DNA from: Malania oleifera
Taxonomy: Eukaryota; Streptophyta; Magnoliopsida; Santalales; Ximeniaceae
Reading direction: 5' to 3'
Length of the DNA: 64,000 nt
NCBI RefSeq assembly: GCF_029873635.1
Contig: NC_080427.1
Coordinates: 74,927,348 to 74,991,347 of the forward strand
Position 1 is the stretch's first letter; the number at the start of each line of letters is the position of its first letter. The notes beneath the pieces are model-generated. The model made no database searches. It was not told where the DNA came from and was given only the letters and a program-made list of their open reading frames with translations. This document shows, in pieces, positions 23,987-35,159 of the stretch. The position numbers were made by a program, and so were the translations under genes.

Positions 23987-24300
23987 AAACTCTAGGTTTA
24001 TTGGCCCTTTTGAGATATTTGAGAGAGTGAGGTCAGTTGCCTATCAGCTAGCTTTACCACGTGGTCAGTTATGTAGGGATAGAACTCAGAGATTCAATTG
24101 TTTATGAGGAGATACCAGTGCAGATCTTAGACAGGAAAGAACAAGAATTTTGTAATAAAATAATTTCATTGGTAAAAGTCTTGTGGAGGAATCATGCGGT
24201 GGATGAAGTTTCATGGGAGATGGGGAAGGATTACAACAGAAATACCCACATCTATTTAGTGGGGATCAGCAGTAAACAAGAAGGGATGCAGGTAAGTATG
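23987..24300 (+). pseudogene. Ty3/gypsy pol part 3 (integrase C-terminus, chromodomain)
   Basis: RFIGPFEIFERVRSVAYQLALP resumes after the insertion, followed by YEEIPVQILDRKEQEF and VLWRNHAVDEVSWEM. Compared with 5796-5392, the segment containing the motif FHVSMLRKY is missing, an internal deletion of roughly 80 bp near 24058. The chromodomain places the element among chromoviruses. Confidence 0.85.
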
Positions 24301-24510
24301 TTAAGTTTATTTTGTGCAGGTTAGTTAAGTACATGTAATAATTTTCTATTAGTAGGTGGTGTTTTGGTTTTGGGGGAATTTTTCTTTTATGTAACCCTAA
24401 TGTAACTATGGTATTCCTTTGCCACAAGTGAGGGTAAGTAATAAAATAAGTAGCCAATTTTCCTCAAAGGATGGTGTTCAATACAGATAATAAATTTTAA
24501 GGACAAAATT

Positions 24511-24527
24511 TTATAAGGAGAGGAGAA
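24511..24527 (+). other. Polypurine tract
   Basis: TTATAAGGAGAGGAGAA directly before TGTAAAGACCC at 24528. Marks the 3' end of the internal region. Confidence 0.85.
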
Positions 24528-24599
24528 TGTAAAGACCCAAAAATTTTAATAATTAAATAAATGAGAAGAAGGATAAATTTAAAGGAGATTAAGCAGGGT

Positions 24600-24770
24600 T
24601 CGTTGATGAACCACCTTCTTTACTTCATCGACGAAGCCACATGTCTCGTCGACAGGAAAATGCCAAGAGAGGTTATAGCAGAGCCTGAAATTTGTCGACG
24701 AATGTTAGGAGTTAGTCGACAAAATTCCTTCTTAGAGTCATCGACAAGGTAACGTGTCTCGTCGATGAAG
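24600..24770 (+). promoter_or_regulatory. U3 palindrome cluster with ACGT core
   Basis: Seven variants such as TCATCGACGAAG, TCGTCGACAGG and TTGTCGACGAAT. AACGTG at 24751-24756 lies between the last two, and TATATAAATA follows about 20 bp later. Confidence 0.5.
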
Positions 24771-26374
24771 CTGCCTATATAAATATGCAAAATTCGGGTT
24801 TTCAATGAGATTTTCATGCAAAATCCATCTCTCTCTCTCTCTCTCTCTCTCTAAACCCATTCCTCTCTCCTCTCTAAGTTTTGGCTTCGTCCTTCACTGG
24901 TTCGACAATCAGAAGCCACCACGCTACTCCTGGGAAAATTCTCTGCAAATTTTCTAGAGTAGTTCGTTGGTTAGGCTAACTTGGGCACCATCCCAAAATC
25001 TGGGTAAGTTGGGTATTTTAAGTTTTATAAGGTATTTGATGTTTCTTGAGTGAGGATAATGTTTTAGATAGAATAATACTAAAGTTTAGTAAGGAAAAAT
25101 GTAATTTTAGGGTGTTGAGTTGGGGGAACACACGAGTCTAGGTTTGAAATATTTTGTGGGCTTCTGAGTAAATCAGGTAAAAGGATAAATTAAGTCATTA
25201 TTTTCCATGAAATTATTATGAATTAAACAACATTTATTTTTAGGAAAATATGTATGATATAGAATTATGTTTGGGAATACTGTTGTTGAACAGGGAAACG
25301 ATTTTTAACACATTTTATATGGAAATATGATTTCAGGATAAATTATGAGTTTATAAGGCTATGAACATTTGTGTGACATGAGTATAATATTTCCATGAAA
25401 TGTATGTTATATTGAAATATTATGATTTTTCTAAGATAAGCATATTATAGCAGTTTTCAGGAAAATCATAAAAATAGTACAAAAATTATGGTTTAAGAAT
25501 ATTTTGTTAACAAGTGCAAAACATGTTATGCTGGCGCTGGTATTATGATTTTTACGTTATGATATAATGGCATAAAATGTTGTAATTATGCATGTTATGT
25601 CAAGTTTCAAGAAAATATTATCATATTAGTTTTACCCAAATATATGAAATTGCTATGTTCAATATCATGAAATGTATTACATGTTATCACAACCCGGATA
25701 GCTTAGTTTAGTTTCACGGAGCATGGTACCGTAGTTGTATGCTCATGTTTATGTTAGTGACACCACACATCTTATGTAGAGTGTGGGAAATGGCAATCGA
25801 CGTGGTTTTATGGGAGTGTCGTAGTTCCCTTGGTAGTCCGGAATAGGTGGAACAGGCACATTGTACTTACACTGTTAGCAAAATTGACTTAGCATGGTCA
25901 GCCAGCCATTGCTAGGTCCAACCTTTAGGCCGCACAACCCTATCATGTGGGGGGGTAAGACATGACAATAACTAACTATATATCTATCCTAGGTAATAAT
26001 TTAAGTATGATATGTTTATATAAGATGATTTTCTAGTACATGAATTTAGTATGTTAAACTATGAACTATTAAATCATGTTTTATTCAATTATGATACAAC
26101 TATTTATCCTTAATATGAATTATGTATTGTTTATAAGTATATCACAAAAAATACTCATGTTGCCGCACACTGAAAATAATTTGTTTCCCTTACTGAGAGG
26201 TGTTTCAGCCCAGGATTACAAACATTTCAGAAAATCCAGGTAGGAGGGCGGATAGAGCCACACAGTAGTAGAAGTGGATTAAGCTACCCTGTCTGTAGGG
26301 TAATTGGGTTAACTAGGGTTAGATGGATTTTGGATTGAGACCCTAGGAATATTTTTTGGTCTTTTGTGGATGAC

Positions 26375-26377
<3 letters not shown>

Positions 26378-26433
<56 letters not shown>
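26378..26433. repeat. (TA)n microsatellite
   Basis: About 28 uninterrupted TA units within the 3' LTR. The equivalent place in the 5' LTR (about 15276-15288) has only a few units, so it is length-variable between LTRs of the same element. Confidence 0.95.
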
Positions 26434-26437
<4 letters not shown>

Positions 26438-26647
26438 GATTTAGTAGAACTCTAGTTTGGTTTCTAGTGTTTTATAGCATGTATGTTGTTTTATGTTTTC
26501 CACTACTTAGGTGTCAAAGTTGTATAACAAGTATATCCCCAGTACCCATGGATCCAAATTAATCATGATTGTGACAGTGTGGTTGGATGTTAGAATTACT
26601 AATTTTAGCTTTATGTTGAAAAAAATTATATGGTAAATTAGGCAGGT

Positions 26648-27784
26648 TGTAACGTCCTCAAAATTCTAACCATTTTTTTTATAATAAAAAATTATTCCAA
26701 CATCTAAAAATAATGGGCACCTTTATGCAGTAGGAAACATAAATCACATAACCACATATGAATACATATATATACAATACTAGAATTCAGTATTCTCAAC
26801 CATATCTACATAATACATCACTCTCTCCAGTGTCAACTACCCCAAAAATACAAAACCCTATACAAAAACTTACCCTATAACTAGAGTGATCAAGTAAATC
26901 CCCTATCCGCGAGCCTGATCTGCTCGCCTAACTGGCTTACCTATAAAATGTTAAAGTAATGGGATGAGTCGACGCTCAGTAAGTGGAAATATGCTATTAC
27001 TAGTGTGTGGTGACCGAATTATAATAATAGTATTCAAAACTGCATAATCTGGAAAAACTGTAAAACACATGAACAGTAGCTTAAAACATTTGTAGCATTT
27101 GAACTTTCTATCATTCATACTGCTATATCATACTATATACAATAAAAGATGTAAAACTGTATACATATACATAACTGTGCTCTTTCCTTGGGACTCTGTA
27201 TGTCATGATTTAACCCCTCATGACAGGGTTGTGTGGCCCGAAGACGGGACTTAACCTAGTCGGCCCTCCAGGTAAGTCACTATACTTTACACTACTCCAA
27301 CTCGGCCAAACTGCATACATTCCTAAGCTCAGGACTGACTGCTACCTCATCAAACCGGCCCCCTCAACCCAGCGAACTGGGGAGTTGCATACTCTCCGAG
27401 CACGGTTGACGGTACCCACACACTATTTGAGATATGTGGTTGCACTCTATCTATATTAGCAACGACACCGTGCTCTATATTCTATATCTGTACTATATTT
27501 GTCTGTAATCTTTCCACAGGGATCTGATACTATATATATATACATACTATACTCTTTATACTGTTTTCATTATATTTCCAAAATAACCATAACACTATAT
27601 TGTTGTACTGTAAATACTATATTATCTGTAGCATCTTGATGTTATAACTGTGTAATCTATCTGTACTTTCTTTCTATATAATCTTTTTGTACTTCCTTTC
27701 TGTATAATCTAAGTGTTATGACATTTAGGAAAACATAACTTTCTATATACACTGTATATACTATTCTGAATAAATATCTGTATA

Positions 27785-27821
<37 letters not shown>

Positions 27822-28815
27822 GTCTATGTAATCATTTGAAACAAACTGTATATGTATACAAATTCTGTCTGTATAAAATCTGCAATTATCCAACTATATC
27901 TGTATAACTTGAAATACTGAAAAACTACATAAAACTCCATATCAATATCATATACTAAGGCCACACATGCTTTAAAAATTCATATCATGTATAATATCTA
28001 GTATACATGCATACATATATAAAATTTCTAATAACGTAAGTAAATCTCCTAGCATAGCATATTTCCCTTACTTTATCTCTAAATAGCCCCTACTGTACTC
28101 TAGCTCGATACCCGCGAGATTCTTAACTCAACATCCTGAAAACAATATTCTCCAGAACAAAACATTAGTATTTTATTACCTACAACATTTCTTATAACTA
28201 AGGGAAAGACAAATACCGAATAAAATGTCTTACCTTGAGATTGGGGCGAAATCCAAACCAACTCCACCAAAGATCAGTTCTAGCAGACTTGCAAAGAACT
28301 TCGTCAGGAGCGTCGTGGTGGCTTTAGATCATCGATCCGGTGTAAAACAGGCCTCGAATCGAAGAGAGAAGGGGTGGAAGACGTTTTAGAGAGAGGGAAG
28401 GAGTTTCTTGTGCTGATTTTTCATCAAAATTTTGGGTTTTTACTATTTATAGCGCCAGATTCGTCAACGAGACACGTCACCTCATTGACGAGTCATTTAA
28501 TAATTTCATCGATGAACTTTCCCCCTCGTCAACGAATTTCAGATTGTCCAAAAACCCTTCTTGGTATCTTCTTGTCGACGAGGCGTGGCTTCGTCGACGA
28601 GGTCCCTTTATGCGCTCATCGACGAGGTCCCCTTATGCGCTCATCGACGAATTTCCTGTGTTCGTCGATGAGGCCCTATGTAAGAATTCTGAGTTATTAT
28701 CTCCAAAGTGCAATGTCTTCGCGTTCGTCGACGAAGCCTACTGCCTCCTTTTGTTTCTGTTTCCATTTCCCTCCCTCTTTATTATTTAAAAGCCATTATT
28801 TTTCGGGTCATTACA
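26648..28815 (-). repeat. Solo LTR inserted 7 bp before the end of another LTR
   Basis: On the minus strand TGTAATGACCCG...GGACGTTACA, 2168 bp, flanked by CAGGT (26643-26647) and CATGT (28816-28820), a 5-bp duplication with one difference. Same family as 3142-5129; both contain GGGATGAGxC..GCTCAGTAAG. U3 palindromes 28737-28461, ACGT at 28474, and TATA (GCTATAAATAG) at about 28453-28443, minus strand. (TA)n at 27788-27818. Confidence 0.9.
28461..28737 (-). promoter_or_regulatory. U3 palindrome cluster with ACGT core (richest copy)
   Basis: About nine TTCGTCGACGAA variants. Two tandem 26-bp units (CTCATCGACGAGGTCCCCTT-type) are seen at about 28597-28645. ACACGTCA lies at 28472-28479 between the two TATA-proximal palindromes. 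Confidence 0.5.
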
Positions 28816-29039
28816 CATGTCGTTACACGTAGTCTGAAGAAGATATCATCCAACTCTCGCATGTTGGCAAAGGCTCCGTACAGGCACACCTCCCAATCAG
28901 ATGGAACACCTAGGAGATGTGTAATCTAGAGGAAAATCGTGATACCCCAAAGGTATGGCTCACTTAACGAAAAATCTTGAAACTTTGCAAGTGAAAGTGA
29001 AATTATGGAGACTCCGGGAACTCCAAAAGTATACCACTA

Positions 29040-29385
29040 CATGCGAACCCGTCTCGAAACCAACCCCACTAATGAGCAACGCTCACGAGGCCCAAAAGAA
29101 GATGTCCGAAAGATGAGTATGGCTCATTAGGCAACGAAGACCGGTCCAACTGACGGGCTAAGACTCATGAGGCCACAAAAGATGTCCAAAAAATGAGTAT
29201 GGTTCATTCGACAAAGAAGATCGGCCCAGCTGATGAGTAACGCTCATGAGGCCCAAAGAAGATGCCCAAGAAAATGAGTACAACTCATTAGGCATAGAAG
29301 ACTGACCCAATTGATGAGCTAAAGTTCATGAGACCAAAACAAATGCCCAAAAAATGAGCATGACTCATTAGGCAAAGAAGACTGA
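29040..29385 (+). repeat. Tandem array A, ~80-bp unit, about 4 copies
   Basis: Units begin near 29090, 29171, 29250 and 29330, each with AGGCCCAAAGAAGATG...ATGAGTA...CTCATTAGGCA...GAAGAC. They are diverged (about 75-85% by eye) and have no shared reading frame. Confidence 0.8.
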
Positions 29386-29386
29386 G

Positions 29387-30460
29387 AACTGCTCAGTTAA
29401 ATTCTCGAGAAAAGCTGGTCGGAACAAAGTTCCCCAAGAGAAGCTGCTCAACAAAATTCTAGAGAAGAGCTGGTCGGAACAAAGCTCCCTAAAAGAAGTT
29501 GCTCAGCAAAATTCTAGAGAAGAACCGGTCGGAACAAAGTTCCCCAAGAGAAGCTACTTGGCAAAATTCTAAAGAAGAGCTGGTCGGAACAAAGTTCCCT
29601 AAGAAGCTGCTCAACAAAATTCTCGAGAAGAGTTGGTCGGAACAAAGTTCCCTAAGAGAAGCTGCTCAGCAAAATTCTCGAGAAGAGCTAGTCAGAACAA
29701 AGTTCCCAAAGAGAAACAGCTTGGCAAAATTCTTGAGAAGAACTGGTCGGAACAAAGTTCCCTAAGAGAAGCAGTTCGGCAAAATTCTCGAGAAGAGCTC
29801 ATCGAAACAAAGTTCCCCAAGAGAAGCACCTTGGCAAAATTCTATAGAAGAGCTGGTCGGAACAAAGTTCCCCAGAAGAAGTTTCTCGTCAAAATTCTAG
29901 AGAGGAGTTGGTTGGAACAAAGTTCCCTAAGAGAAGTTGCTCGTCAAAATTCAAGAGAGGAGCTGGTCGGAACAAAGTTCCTTAAGAAGCTGCTCAAAAT
30001 TCTAGAGAGGATCTGGTCGGAACAAAGTTCCCGAAGAAGCTAGTCGACAAAATTCTCAAGAAGAGCTGGCTAGAACAAAGTTCCCTAAGAGAAGTTGCTT
30101 AGCAAAATTCTCGAGAAGAGCTGGTTGGAACAAAGTTCCCTAAGAGAAGCCGCTTGGCAAGATTCTCGAGAAGAGCGGGTCGGAACAAAGTTCCCTAAGA
30201 GAAGCTACTTGGAAAAATTCTCAAGAAGAGCTAGTAGGAACAAAGTTCTTTAAGAGAAGCCGCTCGGCAAAATTCTCGAGAAAAGCTGGTTAGAACAAAG
30301 TTCCCCAAGAGAAGCCGCTCGACAAAATTCTCGAGAAGAGTTACTCGGAACAAAGTTCCCTAAGAGAAGCTGCTTGGCAAAGTACTCGAGAGGAGCTGGT
30401 AGAAATAAAGTTCCCCAAAAGGAACTGCTCAAAAACTTACCTCGAGAGGACCTGAGGAGC
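29387..30460 (+). repeat. Tandem array B, 54-bp unit, about 20 copies
   Basis: The unit contains AAATTCTCGAGAAGAGCTGG, TCGGAACAAAGTTCCC and TAAGAGAAGCTGCTC; some units are 51 bp. Because 54 is a multiple of three, repeated open frames of 18 residues per unit appear on both strands. These are most likely by-products. GGAACAAAGTTCC is itself a near-palindrome recurring once per unit. Confidence 0.92.
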
Positions 30461-30474
30461 TGCTCAGAAGAAAT

Positions 30475-31015
30475 CCACGAGGAGAGCTGCTCGGGGTAAA
30501 TGCTCGCAAGAGCTAGCTCGGTGTGATCGATTCGACAAAAGCCAACATGTCTCAAAATCGGCTCAGATCAACCAAATTTGGCTCCACATCGGCTCGGGTA
30601 AGCCGTCTCTGTCTAGTCCAGCTCAGCAAAGCTGAACCCAACCTAATATCGGCTCGGATCCGTTGAATTCGGCCTGACATCAACTCGGATTAGCAATTTT
30701 CCTCCAATATGGCTCGGCATCAGCTCGGATAAGCGTTTTCCACCAATTCGGCATGACATTGGCTCAAATCAGCCATTTTCCTCCAATATGGCTCGACATC
30801 GGCTCGGATTAGCCCTTTTTATCCAATCCAGCACGACAACGACTCGGATCGGCCGTTTTCCTCCAATCTAGATCAACATCGGCTCGACATCAGCTAGGAT
30901 CAGTCTTGTTCCTCCAATTCAGCTCATCAAAGCCGAATGCGTCTTAATATCAGCTCAGATCAGTCGAACTTACCTTGGCATCGGCTCGGATCAACCATCT
31001 CCCTCCACTTCGGCT
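30475..31015 (+). repeat. Tandem array C, ~55-60-bp unit with CGGCTCGGATCAGCC core
   Basis: About nine degenerate units with ATCGGCTCGGATCAGCC followed by TTTTCCTCCAATATGGCTCG. It is separate in sequence from arrays A and B and ends just before a poly-A run at 31024. Confidence 0.8.
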
Positions 31016-31085
31016 CGGTAACCAAAAAAAAAAAAAGATAGAACAACTTTGGAACTTTCAAGAACAAGTTCCTAAAATTTGAAAC

Positions 31086-31099
31086 TAAGGGGGGACAAC
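31086..31099 (+). other. Polypurine tract before the Tat-type LTR
   Basis: AAGGGGGGACAAC directly preceding TGATATATCC at 31100. Confidence 0.65.
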
Positions 31100-31560
31100 T
31101 GATATATCCTAATATATATATCCATCTACCATAAAGGAACATTAAGGTGCAGCAACAATCAGGGTCATTATCGCTCAAGGATAGTTGCTCTGAAGGGGTC
31201 CACCCCATGTAGGTCAGAGCGATCTACGCCCGCATCACAAACATCTGTAATTGGCTCCTTAAAAGCTAGAGCAATTCACGCTTGCACCATAGCTCACCAC
31301 TAAATATCCATACACCCTCGGGTCAATTTCAACCACTATAAGTTGGGGCTCAAGCAATAGGCCAAGGTAAGTCATTCTTATCCCAATCTTACTGTTGCAT
31401 TTAACCTCTTTGAAGTGTTCCCTTACTTAGGCATCAGAGTGATCCCTTGGAGTACATCTCGGGTCCTCCAAGCATGTTTTGTTTTCATCCTTTTTAGGTC
31501 ATCGGAAGTTGGAGAGCAACGTCGTAGGTCATCACCATTTTTATCGAGGAACACCTTCCA
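31100..31560 (+). repeat. Tat-type 3' LTR (right end approximate)
   Basis: Starts TGATATATCC. Contains ACTATAAGTTGGGG (TATA-like, about 31335) and TTACTTAGGCATCAGAGTGA downstream. The right end is not fixed because no partner LTR lies in the window. Confidence 0.55.
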
Positions 31561-31839
31561 TTCTTATCCTATCTTTGTTTGCATCTTGTTTTGATTCATC
31601 ATATTGGTTTTGGTACTCTATTCTTCAATCAATGCCATGATTTTCTCCTCTACATGATTATTCCCAAGATTTAAGCAGATTGATTTGAAATTCAAATCAA
31701 AGACCATCGGATTTAAGGAAAATTCAATTGAAATCTATATTTGATTAAGATGACAAATTAACATAAAAGAAGACAAACTATAAATAGATTCCTTCTTTTT
31801 AACTATCCATTCCTTCCACCGTTTCTTCTCCTAAGGCCA

Positions 31840-31959
31840 ATTGTGAAGTTATGTGTTTTTAAAATTTTCTATATAAAACCTTTACCATTAACTATAGCAG
31901 TAAAATTTTATAACCATATACTGTAACTTTTAAATTAAACTTTTAACTTTAAAGCTGTA

Positions 31960-31997
<38 letters not shown>

Positions 31998-32620
31998 TTT
32001 CTCTTATACGTTTCCTTCAATCATCAATAGTTATGTACATGTAATTAAATATGTATATACATATACTGTAAAAAACACCTGTAGGCTTGTTAATCGTAAG
32101 TCACGTTTACCCCTATGACTGGGTTGTGCAGTCCGAAAACTGGACTTAACTGGCTGGCCAGCCAAACTAAATCAATGTGTATCATCATTAAGTGAAAATT
32201 TCCCTATTAAGTCCTTACCCTGAACAAGATGTGCACTTAAAAGAAATCTATTATCATATATAACCACTCTGTGAATAGTGTGTGTGCACTCTGATCCCTT
32301 TAAACTTTAAGTTGCGGTATCGGATATTCGTAATTTTCTGTATCCTCTGAGCCATAAGGGGTTTTGAAAACATCTTATTGCATAATCTATGCTATTAAAA
32401 TAATATCATGAAAATCTCATTTTTACTCATATATCCTATTTTTACTCATATATCTTATTACATAATCTATGCAATTAAAGTCATAAAGACCAATCACATA
32501 TCCTATTTTATATTTTATGAGTTGTTCTTTTGCTATACAAGTTTCACATATTTCTACCAATCACTAAGAGTTATTTTGATTTGCTCAATTTTAATAAATA
32601 AATAAATAAATAAAATGTAT
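31840..32620 (-). repeat. Degenerate gypsy LTR remnant
   Basis: Contains GACTGGGTTGTGCAGTCCGA and GGCTGGCCAGCC, which parallel 27217-27275 and 3780-3830 in the minus-strand LTRs. Includes a (TA)n run at 31964-31995. Neither end is preserved. Confidence 0.6.
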
Positions 32621-34700
32621 TTATTACGTTTGTGAAAAGAATGAGACATATTTTTTATTAGCTAGCTATTATCATTTTTGAATTTGTCAATATCTCATTC
32701 AGGAAAAAAGTAGATAGGTATTTACAAAAATTTGAGGATCTTATTTAAAAAATAAAAGTAAAAAAAATAAAAAAAAAACTTATTTTTCATTATATTTTCT
32801 CTTCGTATGAAAATTTATTTTATTCTAATATAATTAAATTTAAAAATTTAAATTTTTTTATTCAGTTGATATGTTTTTTATTTTCTTTTTCAGTTCCCTC
32901 AATAAAGAAATATAAAAAGTGATTTTTTTTTTTCCTTTTTCTCAAATGTGCCTTTACAATTAATAGTTAGAATAAATTAAGAAAATCAACTTGAACTTGT
33001 TGTAATTGAGCTTAAAAACTAATAAGAGTTAAAATTAGGCCTCACAAAATACCTTCAACTGTTCCCAATAAGGAACATTCTATTTGTTAAACTTGAAAAT
33101 ACAACATAAAAAACAATAACTAAAATAAGATTATAAACTATTGAGTAATTAAAAAATTAATCCAATAGTGCAACTATTTTTAAATAATAATAATAAATAT
33201 AAATATGCAATTCATGCATATGTATGTCAAGTTATGTCATTTTCAAAAATAAATACTGTACTTTTAGATTTTTAAAATTTCACTAGGGTCTTTTTTGTCA
33301 CTTTGTAAGTTCGATGATTTCTCTTAGCTGGAGATTCGAATGCTCAAGTTTTAAAATGGGATAAGAATGCTGGTATTGAAGAAATGAAATTATGTTCCAT
33401 TCTTGAAAATGAGATCTTCTCTCATAAAATGTGAACTAATCGTTGGAGTATTCAAAATCGATAAGGATTATTAAGAATTGTTGTTTGAATGCATTGACCA
33501 AACACAATATAAAAGACATTTGAATAATTTGATCTTAATACTTTTGCACTAAAGGTAATCTATTCAAGTTTTAAAAAAAGTGGCGGAATTTAGGAAGGCA
33601 GTCCAGATTGAATAAGATTTTCAATTGGATGAAAATATTAAAAAAAAAAAATGTCTACCCCAATTAATTTTGTCTTTGTTTTGACAGCAAAATACAGTTT
33701 TTAAAGTGTAAAATCCACATAATTAATATGGAATTAGCTATGTCTTGTCATATAATCAAGGTCCAACCCCCAATGAACCAAAGAAAAGAAAATATATACA
33801 TGTTGAGCTTTTAAAAACAAACTTAGGGTTACATGAAAAAATACTTTGTCTTAGATCAAAGTGATTATATTTTTATATACATGCACTCCAAGGTGTGAAG
33901 CAATATCAGAAGAACAAGGGCACGTGGTATTGAAATATCACGAGTGCCAATAGAAGTCTTAATTTATAGATGTAATCATTAGCACATAACTTAAAAAATA
34001 TTTTTATTTTTTTCGAGCAAATATGGAGATATTTTAAGAATTCATATAAAACTCCTTTCCACTAGGAATAGATAAATTACGCATGTGTGAAATCTTTAAA
34101 ATTAATATATCAAAATCGTATGTATTTATATTTAAAATATTTGTTATTGAGAATTATTTGAAGAATTTTCATGAAATATGAAAATAATAATAATTTAAAA
34201 ATATTATGAAATTTGTTGAATTCACATAGATGTGGTTGGCAGTTAAAATATTATTCTCGGCACCGGCAAGCTATCATTTTTTTATTGACAAATTTTGCTT
34301 ACTTTTCGTACAATAAAATAATAAGTTTGTCTTTCTTTTAATATTTTTATTTAAAAAATATAAAATATTATTTATTATATTAAAAATTAAATATAAAATA
34401 TTTCTTGATAATAGGAGATTTTAGATTCAATTTTATGTGAAAGTCAAATTTTAATTTATTAAGTGGGAGATGTGGAGTTCATCACAATTTTTTTTTAATT
34501 TGATATTATTTAAGACTTCATTTGAAAGCCAGAAAATATTGAGGAAAAAAAGGAAAATATAAAATAATATCCACATTTTTATACACTATTAATATTTATT
34601 TTTAAAATTTTTTAATTATATTAAATTAAAATTTTATTCTTGATAATATTTAAGTAAAATCCTTGATCGACTCGTTAAAATGTCCGTTAGTGGGCAACTA
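32621..34700. other. AT-rich non-coding stretch upstream of the host gene
   Basis: Very AT-rich, with poly-A/poly-T runs, TAAATAAA repeats (about 32594) and no ORF with recognisable content. It probably includes distal promoter DNA of the gene starting at 34842, but no specific element can be supported. Confidence 0.5.
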
Positions 34701-34705
34701 ACGGC

Positions 34706-34718
34706 TCCTGATATATAA
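34706..34718 (+). promoter_or_regulatory. Possible TATA box of the thioredoxin-fold gene
   Basis: TGATATATAATCA lies about 130 bp upstream of the ATG at 34842, a usual distance for a plant TATA box plus 5' leader. Only the motif and its position support it. Confidence 0.35.
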
Positions 34719-34841
34719 TCACAGAGGTTAGAAATTGCTACTGTAGTAATTAGGAATTGTGCATTACCTTCACCTTTGTGGCTTTATCGCTCGGCGGCTC
34801 GTGGCGGCAGTGAAGGACGGAAAGTTGCCACCACCAGAAGC

Positions 34842-35159
34842 ATGTGGCCGTTTTACCCGGCATGCTCTCAATCGTTCCATCCCCTGTGCGCGCCTTGCGC
34901 TGCTCCCGCGAACAGAGATTCCCTATTTCCAGCAGTTTCACCTTCATTTTCTACTCTCAAATTCCCACCAGTTTCTCCAAGTTTCCGGGGAAACAAGAAC
35001 TGGGTTTCTCGAGGAAACAAAGTTCATGCAAAAAATTCTGCTGATCCTGAGGCAAATAGCAACCGATTTTCTCAGGAAAATGTTGCTGTTTCCAGTAGTG
35101 GCGCCAGCCCATCAGCCAGTTTCTTGTCTATTCTTTGCCCTTTGCTCAAGCTCTTCTCT
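34842..35159 (+). CDS. Exon 1 (transit peptide region)
   Basis: ATG at 34842 opens [14 protein letters not shown]. An in-frame upstream extension to 34776 has no ATG, so 34842 is preferred. It contains [20 protein letters not shown] and ends KLFS before GTAATT at 35160 in phase 0. A second frame across the same DNA is a shadow, because only this frame joins exon 2 to give [13 protein letters not shown]. Confidence 0.7.

Larger units (their letters stand above)
24528..26647 (+). repeat. 3' LTR of the plus-strand gypsy element (main part)
   Basis: Starts TGTAAAGACCC. The last 7 bases (CGTTACA) lie at 28821-28827 beyond an inserted solo LTR, for a total of about 2.13 kb. U3 palindromes 24600-24770, ACGT at 24752, TATATAAATA at about 24776, (TC)n at 24826-24853, and the leader motif GAAGCCACCACG at about 24911. 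Its 3' third matches 14753-15510. Confidence 0.9.
14753..28827 (+). mobile_element. Plus-strand Ty3/gypsy chromovirus-like element with three nested insertions
   Basis: 5' LTR remnant 14753-15510, primer-binding site 15514, gag 15817-16850, pol in three pieces (16856-18460, 20524-21849, 23987-24300), polypurine tract before 24528, and 3' LTR 24528-26647 resuming at 28821-28827. Removing the solo LTR 18461-20518, the insertion 21850-23983 and the solo LTR 26648-28815 leaves one collinear element. The coding region carries many TAG stops and is dead. Its 5' LTR start was lost or displaced by the gag-only element. Confidence 0.88.
28828..31560 (+). mobile_element. 3' end of a Tat-type Ty3/gypsy element (arrays, polypurine tract, LTR)
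   Basis: Begins abruptly after the LTR end at 28827. It consists of unrecognised sequence (28828-29035), three consecutive tandem-repeat arrays (29040-31015), a poly-A run, a polypurine tract at 31086-31099 and an LTR starting at 31100. Tandem repeats between pol and the 3' LTR are known for the Tat/Ogre/Retand lineage. The LTR contains the ATCAGAGTGATCCCTTGGAG and TCTCGGGTCCTCC phrases seen in that group. No pol is present, so the lineage call rests on architecture. Confidence 0.6.

Noticed and set aside
1..24300. Endogenous pararetrovirus origin of the RT sequences
   Set aside because: Integrase with chromodomain, LTRs, polypurine tracts and tRNA primer sites identify Ty3/gypsy elements; no movement or coat protein sequence was seen.
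29499..30043. Open frames of 18-residue repeats as a repeat protein
   Set aside because: They are created by a 54-bp tandem unit (multiple of three), occur on both strands and break whenever a unit is 51 bp or mutated.
29387..30460. CRISPR-like array
   Set aside because: There are no constant repeats separated by unique spacers; the whole unit repeats with diffuse changes, and the context is a plant retrotransposon.
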